Shown piece by piece: positions 59,796-64,000 of a stretch of DNA of 64,000 bases. Origin of the DNA: Streptomyces sp. Ru71 (GTDB taxonomy: Bacteria; Actinomycetota; Actinomycetes; Streptomycetales; Streptomycetaceae). Both the position numbers and the translations under genes were made by a program. Where the stretch lies: assembly GCF_002920535.1 (NCBI RefSeq), contig NZ_PQSS01000016.1:1-64000 (forward strand). Direction: 5' to 3'. Below the pieces are notes generated by a model. It was not told where the DNA came from. It did not search any database and saw only the letters and a list, made by a program, of their open reading frames with translations. Position 1 is the first letter of the stretch. Every line of letters starts with the position of its first letter.

Positions 59796-61736
59796 TCAGC
59801 GGCGCCGATACGACGCCACATACCCCGCCCCCGGCGACCCCACGCCGGTGACATCGTCGTACCCCTTCACGGCCTTCAGCGAGCTGTCCTTGCCCAGACT
59901 CCGCACCGACGTGCTCAGTCCACCACTCGCGTCGTACCCGTTGACGAAGTCGACCCGCGCCACGGCCAGCTCCGACCCCGTCGGGTTGTCCGTCACGTCG
60001 TGGTACACCTTCGACCCGTACCGGGCATAGATCGCCGGGTTGGCGAACCCGAGCGCCTTCCCGCCCCGAGCCTCCTGCGCCAGCGCCTGCACACCGGCGA
60101 TCACCGGCGCCGCCAGCGACGTACCGCCGATCCGGTACTCGGCGTAGCGCTGCGAACCGTCAGGGAAGGTCTGCGTCTGCCCGACCAGGAACCCGGTGTT
60201 CGGGTCCGCGATCGCCGCGATGTCCGGCACGACCCGGTTGCCGTCGGCACTGTTGGCCTTGGCGAGCGCGTCCGGCACGACCCCCTTCTGGTAGTACGGC
60301 TGAGCCACGGTCCGGCTCGTACCGCCACCCGCACCGGAGGTGAACGCCCCGGGGAAGTCCGTCCAGCTCTTGCCGTCAGCCGCCAGCACGGCCTTCCGCG
60401 TGCCCCAGCCGGTCTCCCACAGGTACGAGTCGCCCTTGCCGACGGCCAGCGAGGTACCGCCCACCGCGGTCACCCACGCCGAGTTCGCCGGGGTGTCGAC
60501 CTGCTTGGTGCCGGTGTTGTCGACCTCGTCCCCGTTGTCACCGGAGGAGAAGTAGAACCCGATGCCCTGCACCGCACCGAACTGGAAGACCTGGTCGTAC
60601 GCGGCGGCGAGGTCCGGCGTCTGGTTGGCCTCGATGTCGCCCCAGGAGTTGGAGACGATGTCGGCCAGATGCCCGTCCACGATCTTGCTGAGCGAGTCCA
60701 GCAGATCGTCGTCGTAGCAGGAGGCCGCACCGACGTACGTCACCTGGGCCGCGGGCGCGACCGCGTGCACGGCCTCGACGTCGAGGGTCTCCTCGCCGTA
60801 CCAGCCGGCGGCCCCGCACTCCTTGGTCTTGGTGTACTTGCCGGGCAGCACCTGCCGCAGCTGCCCGGTGGTCCAGGCCGCGTCCCCGTGCTTGCCCGCG
60901 TACGTGGCGATGTCGTACGCGAGCGTCGGCGAGGCGTAGGCGTCGGTGATGGCGACCCGCACGCCCTTGCCGGTGTAGCCGCCCGCGCCGTACGCGGAGC
61001 GCAGCTGCTTGCCGGTGTACCCGCGCACCGCGTACGGGATCTTCTGCCCGTACGCGTCCGGCAGGGTCGAGGCGACGTTGGAGCCGTAGTACGACGAGAA
61101 CGGCCCGGAGTTGCGGAACACGGCGTCCGGCGGCGGCAGCTGGTCCTTGTGGCTTGCCTTGTGCGGCGCGTTGTCCAGACCGGTGACGGTCAGCACGGCA
61201 TCGCGCACGCCGGCCGGCACGGACGCCGCCGACGCGGGCGCGCGGTAAGTGGCGGAGCCCTTGGCGTAGTTGTGCAGCTGCGTCCCGAACGCCTTCTCCG
61301 CGGCGGCCACATCGCCGCTGACGGCGACGTAGTGCGCGGTGACGGACGTGACCTTCAGACCGGCCGACGTCAGCCACGACTTGACCGCGGCCACCTGAGC
61401 CGCCGTCGCGCCGAAGCGGGCCTGGACCTGCCGCCCGTTCAGGTACTTGCCGTAACTCGGGGAGGACGGGTCGGAGACGGCACGGGCGTAGGCGGCGAGC
61501 CCCGCCGCGTCCCGTCCGGCGAGGTAGACGCGCGCGCTCACCTGGGCGCTGTCCGCCGTCGCGCCCTTGTCCGCCTTGGCCGTGGCCCACGCCGGCTTGG
61601 TCCCGGCCAGCGTGTCACGGTGCGGGTTGTCCGCGGCGCTGGCCGCGGGTATACCGAGCGCCAGCGCGCCCGCGAGCATGGGCAGGGTGGCTGCCAGGCT
61701 CACGGAGGCGCGCAGCACGGCGCGGTTGGATCTCAT
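59796..61736 (-). CDS. Secreted S53 (sedolisin/kumamolisin-like) peptidase
   Basis: 646 aa acid serine peptidase. A signal peptide (residues 1-~34, ending ASAAD), an S53 propeptide (~50-200), then the catalytic domain: E315 and D319 (GEETLDVEAVH), the oxyanion Asp in SSGDNGD, and Ser540 in GGTSLAAP. The calcium-site YDDVTGVGSPG is at the C-terminus. All catalytic residues are present. ATG at 61736 has AGGGGGT upstream. Monocistronic; a palindrome lies in its promoter. Confidence 0.94.
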   Translation of the reverse strand: MRSNRAVLRASVSLAATLPMLAGALALGIPAASAADNPHRDTLAGTKPAWATAKADKGATADSAQVSARVYLAGRDAAGLAAYARAVSDPSSPSYGKYLNGRQVQARFGATAAQVAAVKSWLTSAGLKVTSVTAHYVAVSGDVAAAEKAFGTQLHNYAKGSATYRAPASAASVPAGVRDAVLTVTGLDNAPHKASHKDQLPPPDAVFRNSGPFSSYYGSNVASTLPDAYGQKIPYAVRGYTGKQLRSAYGAGGYTGKGVRVAITDAYASPTLAYDIATYAGKHGDAAWTTGQLRQVLPGKYTKTKECGAAGWYGEETLDVEAVHAVAPAAQVTYVGAASCYDDDLLDSLSKIVDGHLADIVSNSWGDIEANQTPDLAAAYDQVFQFGAVQGIGFYFSSGDNGDEVDNTGTKQVDTPANSAWVTAVGGTSLAVGKGDSYLWETGWGTRKAVLAADGKSWTDFPGAFTSGAGGGTSRTVAQPYYQKGVVPDALAKANSADGNRVVPDIAAIADPNTGFLVGQTQTFPDGSQRYAEYRIGGTSLAAPVIAGVQALAQEARGGKALGFANPAIYARYGSKVYHDVTDNPTGSELAVARVDFVNGYDASGGLSTSVRSLGKDSSLKAVKGYDDVTGVGSPGAGYVASYRRR

Positions 61737-61790
61737 GGAACCCCCTGTGCGGTTCGGCGAGTGGATCACTCGACGGAGCACACTCTTTCG

Positions 61791-61803
61791 ATGAACCGTT
61801 CAT
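61791..61803. promoter_or_regulatory. 13-bp palindrome upstream of the S53 gene
   Basis: ATGAAC-C-GTTCAT, perfect arms, 55 bp before the start codon in an AT-richer stretch. Candidate operator. Confidence 0.4.
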
Positions 61804-61906
61804 GTCAGGGGAATAAGAAGGCCAAAAGGAGCCCAATAAAGTTTGGCCGCGACCGGCGTCAGCCGGCGCCGGCCGCCCCACGCGACGCGGCTCCACGCGA
61901 CGCGTT

Positions 61907-62530
61907 TCAACGCGGTGCGGCCCCACGCTCCTTCAACATCTCGCCCATCAGCCGCAGTTCGGACTCCTGGCTCTCCACCATGCCCCGGGCGAGCCGCTTC
62001 TCGGCCCCCACCGTGCACCGCTGGACGCATCCCTTCGCCATGTGGACGCCGCCCTTGTGATGGTCCGTCATCAGCTGGAGCCAGAAGACCTCGGCCTCCC
62101 GCCCGCTGAGCCCCTGAAGCCGCCTCAGCTCCGTGTTGGTCGCCATCCCTGGCATCAGGGCCCCGTCCTTGCCGGCGGCCGAACCGCCCATGCCCATCCA
62201 GGTCATCGGCGGCTCGGACGACACTTTCGGCAGCTCCCACAGGTCGAGCCAGCCGAGCAGCATGCCGCGCTGGTTGGCCTGCGTCTGCGCGATGTCGTAG
62301 GCGAGCCCGCGCACTTCGGCGTCCTTGGTGCGGTCGCGCACGATGTACGACATCTCCACGGCCTGCTGGTGGTGCACGGCCATGTCCCGGGCGAACCCGG
62401 CGTCGGCCGACTCGGTGCCCGGCGTGCGCGGGGCCGCCGCCCCCTCCTCCTCGGCGACGGCATAGGTGATCGCACCGGCCGCGACGAGCGCGGCCGCGGC
62501 GGCGCCGGCGATCAGCCCGATGTGCCTCAC
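61907..62530 (-). CDS. DUF305-family exported protein
   Basis: 207 aa. One N-terminal membrane/signal helix (LIAGAAAAALVAAGAITYAV) precedes a DUF305 domain (ferritin-like four-helix). MAVHHQQAVEM and LMTDHHKGGVHMA give the His/Met pairs that suggest metal binding, possibly copper. GTG at 62530 overlaps the stop of the DUF3105 gene (GTGA), so the two are coupled. Confidence 0.88.
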   Translation of the reverse strand: MRHIGLIAGAAAAALVAAGAITYAVAEEEGAAAPRTPGTESADAGFARDMAVHHQQAVEMSYIVRDRTKDAEVRGLAYDIAQTQANQRGMLLGWLDLWELPKVSSEPPMTWMGMGGSAAGKDGALMPGMATNTELRRLQGLSGREAEVFWLQLMTDHHKGGVHMAKGCVQRCTVGAEKRLARGMVESQESELRLMGEMLKERGAAPR

Positions 62531-63249
62531 TTCATCATCCCGCTGGAGCAGGAGGCGCCCGGCTCGGGCGTCTGCGGGCCCTGCACATAGGCGGAGAGGA
62601 ACTTGGCGACGGCGGGATCGGCGGCGCTGCGCACGCCCAGCTGGTGGCCCCAGGCCGACAGCACGATGGGAGCGGACTGGTTCGCGTAGGGGCTCATCAG
62701 CGTGTACGGCGTGGACTTCACGCGCTCGGCGAGCGCGGCCACGTCCGACTTCGCCGCCTTGTCGGTGTACGTCACCCAGACGGCACCGTGTTCGAGGGAG
62801 TGCACGGCCATCTCGTCCTTGACCGGATCGGTGTAGACGGTGCCGTTGCAGTCCGCCCACACCGGGTTGTGGTCACCGCCGACCGGCGGGTGCATCGGGT
62901 ACGTGACCGGCGTGGTGACGTGGTTGCGGCTGAGGGTGCCCTGCCAGGTGCGCACACCGTCCGCACCAGTGACGAACCGCCCGCCCGCCGCGCTCTTGGC
63001 GCCGACGTCACCGTTCTTGGCGTCGGCACTGGCGCCGGCGGCCGTGTCGGCCTTGCCGCCGTCGTCGCCGGACCGCGCCTTCACCACGAACGCGCCGCCG
63101 ACGACGAGCCCGGCCGCCACGGCCACGCTCGCGGCGACGGTGAGGCCGCGCATGCGCCGCCGCCGTGCCTGCTCGGCGCGGCGCAGTTCGGCGACGTGGG
63201 CCTTGCGGGCGGCGCTGGTGTCGGGCTGCTCGGTGTGGGCGGATCCCAT
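62527..63249 (-). CDS. DUF3105-family membrane-anchored protein
   Basis: 240 aa. A basic cytoplasmic N-terminus (AEQARRRRMRG) and one membrane helix (~35-55) precede a DUF3105 domain with HPPVGGDHNPVW, HSLEHGAVWVTY and a C-terminal Cys. The His-rich motifs suggest metal binding; function unknown. DUF3105 and DUF305 genes are often neighbours in Streptomyces. ATG at 63249 follows GAAGGA. Divergent from nsrR. Confidence 0.88.
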   Translation of the reverse strand: MGSAHTEQPDTSAARKAHVAELRRAEQARRRRMRGLTVAASVAVAAGLVVGGAFVVKARSGDDGGKADTAAGASADAKNGDVGAKSAAGGRFVTGADGVRTWQGTLSRNHVTTPVTYPMHPPVGGDHNPVWADCNGTVYTDPVKDEMAVHSLEHGAVWVTYTDKAAKSDVAALAERVKSTPYTLMSPYANQSAPIVLSAWGHQLGVRSAADPAVAKFLSAYVQGPQTPEPGASCSSGMMK

Positions 63250-63389
63250 GGGATGTGTCCTTCGGCGAAAGGGACGGGGACGGTGGGGCCCGCTGATCGT
63301 AGTGGGGGAGACGGGGTGCGGTGTAGGGAGACACCGGCCGTGTGCGCCGTCCGCGCACGGCACGTTGTGGATGCGCGCACGATATTTGG

Positions 63390-63406
63390 AATACCAGATG
63401 CGTATT
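63390..63406. promoter_or_regulatory. Probable NsrR operator in the nsrR promoter
   Basis: AATAC-CAGATGC-GTATT, perfect 5-bp arms in an AT-rich stretch 14 bp before the nsrR start. NsrR sites are AT-rich dyads; autoregulation is known for S. coelicolor NsrR. Confidence 0.6.
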
Positions 63407-63420
63407 ACTACGCTGGCGGC

Positions 63421-63855
63421 ATGCGGCTCCTGCGCTCCACCGACCTCGCGCTGCGCGTCCTGATGCGGCTCGCGGTCGCCGGTGCCTCCACGCCGACGAC
63501 CCGGCAGGTCGCCGCCGACATGGACGTCCCGTACACGCACACCGCCAAGGTCGTCGCCGAGCTGCAGCACCTGGGCCTGGTGGACGCCCGCCGCGGCCGG
63601 GGCGGGGGACTCGCGCTCACCGGCAAGGGCCGTACCGCCTCCGTCGGCGCGGTGGTGCGCAGCTTCGAGGGCGACGGCGACGTCGTCGACTGCGAGGGCG
63701 CCACGCCGTGCCCCCTGAACTCCGGCTGCCGTCTGCGCGGCGCCCTGCGCCGGGCTCAGGAGGCGTTCTACGCCGCGCTGGACCCGGTCACGGTGGCGGA
63801 CATCGTCGGCGATCCGACGGGACCGCTGCTGCTGGGAATCACCAGGGCGCCCTGA
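63421..63855 (+). CDS. nsrR: NO-sensing Rrf2-family repressor NsrR
   Basis: 144 aa. An Rrf2 winged helix (RLLRSTDLALRVLMRLAV start; PYTHTAKVVAELQHLGLV) and the three-cysteine cluster CEGATPCPLNSGC that holds a [4Fe-4S] cluster in actinobacterial NsrR. NO destroys the cluster and relieves repression. The hmp gene converges from the right, its usual target. ATG at 63421 directly follows the operator. Confidence 0.93.
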   Translation: MRLLRSTDLALRVLMRLAVAGASTPTTRQVAADMDVPYTHTAKVVAELQHLGLVDARRGRGGGLALTGKGRTASVGAVVRSFEGDGDVVDCEGATPCPLNSGCRLRGALRRAQEAFYAALDPVTVADIVGDPTGPLLLGITRAP

Positions 63856-63881
63856 GCGGCGCCGCACCCGCGCGCCCGGGC

Positions 63882-63913
63882 GGGCCCCCCGCGGTCGAAA
63901 GCCGAAGGGGCCC
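63882..63913. terminator. Weak hairpin between nsrR and hmp
   Basis: GGGCCCC (63882-63888) can pair with GGGGCCC (63907-63913) around an 18-nt loop between convergent genes. Confidence 0.35.
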
Positions 63914-63923
63914 TGGCTCCGGC

Positions 63924-64000
63924 TCAGCCCTGGGCCAGCCACAGGTCGGGGCCGAACACCTCGTAGTGGATGTCGGCGGCGGCGACACCCTTGGCCAGCA
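63924..64000 (-). CDS. hmp: Flavohemoprotein (NO dioxygenase), C-terminal end only
   Basis: Only the last 24 codons are in the window; the gene runs past position 64000. The peptide LAKGVAAADIHYEVFGPDLW is the conserved end of flavohemoglobin Hmp, which turns NO into nitrate using a globin and a reductase domain. The neighbouring nsrR supports the call. Confidence 0.75.
   Translation of the reverse strand, partial: LAKGVAAADIHYEVFGPDLWLAQG

Noticed and set aside
59439..62060. 873-codon plus-strand frame opposite the S53 peptidase
   Set aside because: Antisense shadow; the opposite strand carries a complete catalytic S53 protein with a signal peptide.

Overview
This is an ordinary stretch of Streptomyces chromosome, or of a very close relative. 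The G+C content is very high, third codon positions are almost always G or C, GTG starts are common, and several genes are Streptomyces hallmarks: an RNase P RNA of the actinobacterial class-A type, a conservon (cvnABCD plus a P450-like gene), a DrrAB-type ABC transporter, an AfsR/SARP-type regulator, an efeOBU iron operon under an iron box, and an nsrR/hmp nitric-oxide pair. I see no tRNA, rRNA, CRISPR array, transposase or prophage.

Layout. 0-6.3 kb: a histidine kinase; an acyl-CoA-type operon (MaoC hydratase, zinc alcohol dehydrogenase, SDR) behind a good promoter and a KstR-like palindrome; an unknown beta-rich protein whose 3' end is copied twice downstream. 6.4-15.1 kb: housekeeping genes (Nif3-like protein, zinc-ribbon coiled-coil protein, RNase H/phosphatase fusion, KDPG aldolase, YaaA, RNB nuclease), a decayed Uma2 gene, an AraC regulator with an EamA exporter, and rnpB. 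15.2-22.1 kb: a conservon followed by an aromatic prenyltransferase facing a flavin monooxygenase, a plausible small prenyl-indole locus. 22.1-31.0 kb: MazG-like and DoxX genes, a 0.8-kb intergenic element, SDR and Gfo/Idh oxidoreductases, a Bcr/CflA exporter, a serine hydrolase, an Rsm22-type methyltransferase, a TetR regulator and a PrimPol-like orphan. 31.2-35.5 kb: efeO-efeB-efeU plus a lipoprotein. 35.8-45.3 kb: PhzF, a secreted peptide, heme oxygenase, methionine aminopeptidase, an MFS exporter, a 35-bp tandem-repeat array, F420:NADPH reductase and an S2P-like protease. 45.4-51.4 kb: a giant SARP/NB-ARC regulator beside drrAB-like genes whose divergent promoter carries CCGACA repeats at 11-bp spacing. 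51.5-64 kb: panB, a DHA2 MFS/TetR pair, a membrane-anchored EEP phosphodiesterase, an AraJ-like MFS, nadE, a second copy of the long intergenic element, an S53 peptidase, DUF305/DUF3105 genes, nsrR and the C-terminus of hmp.

How the parts work together. Iron supply (efeOBU), heme turnover (heme oxygenase) and NO sensing and detoxification (nsrR-hmp) are separate but related redox/iron functions. The most distinctive content is non-coding: the nine-unit 35-bp array, three separate 11-bp-phased direct-repeat arrays in promoter regions, a long intergenic element present twice, and a 29-bp dispersed sequence present four times. All calls come from reading the sequence; no database search or folding program was run.
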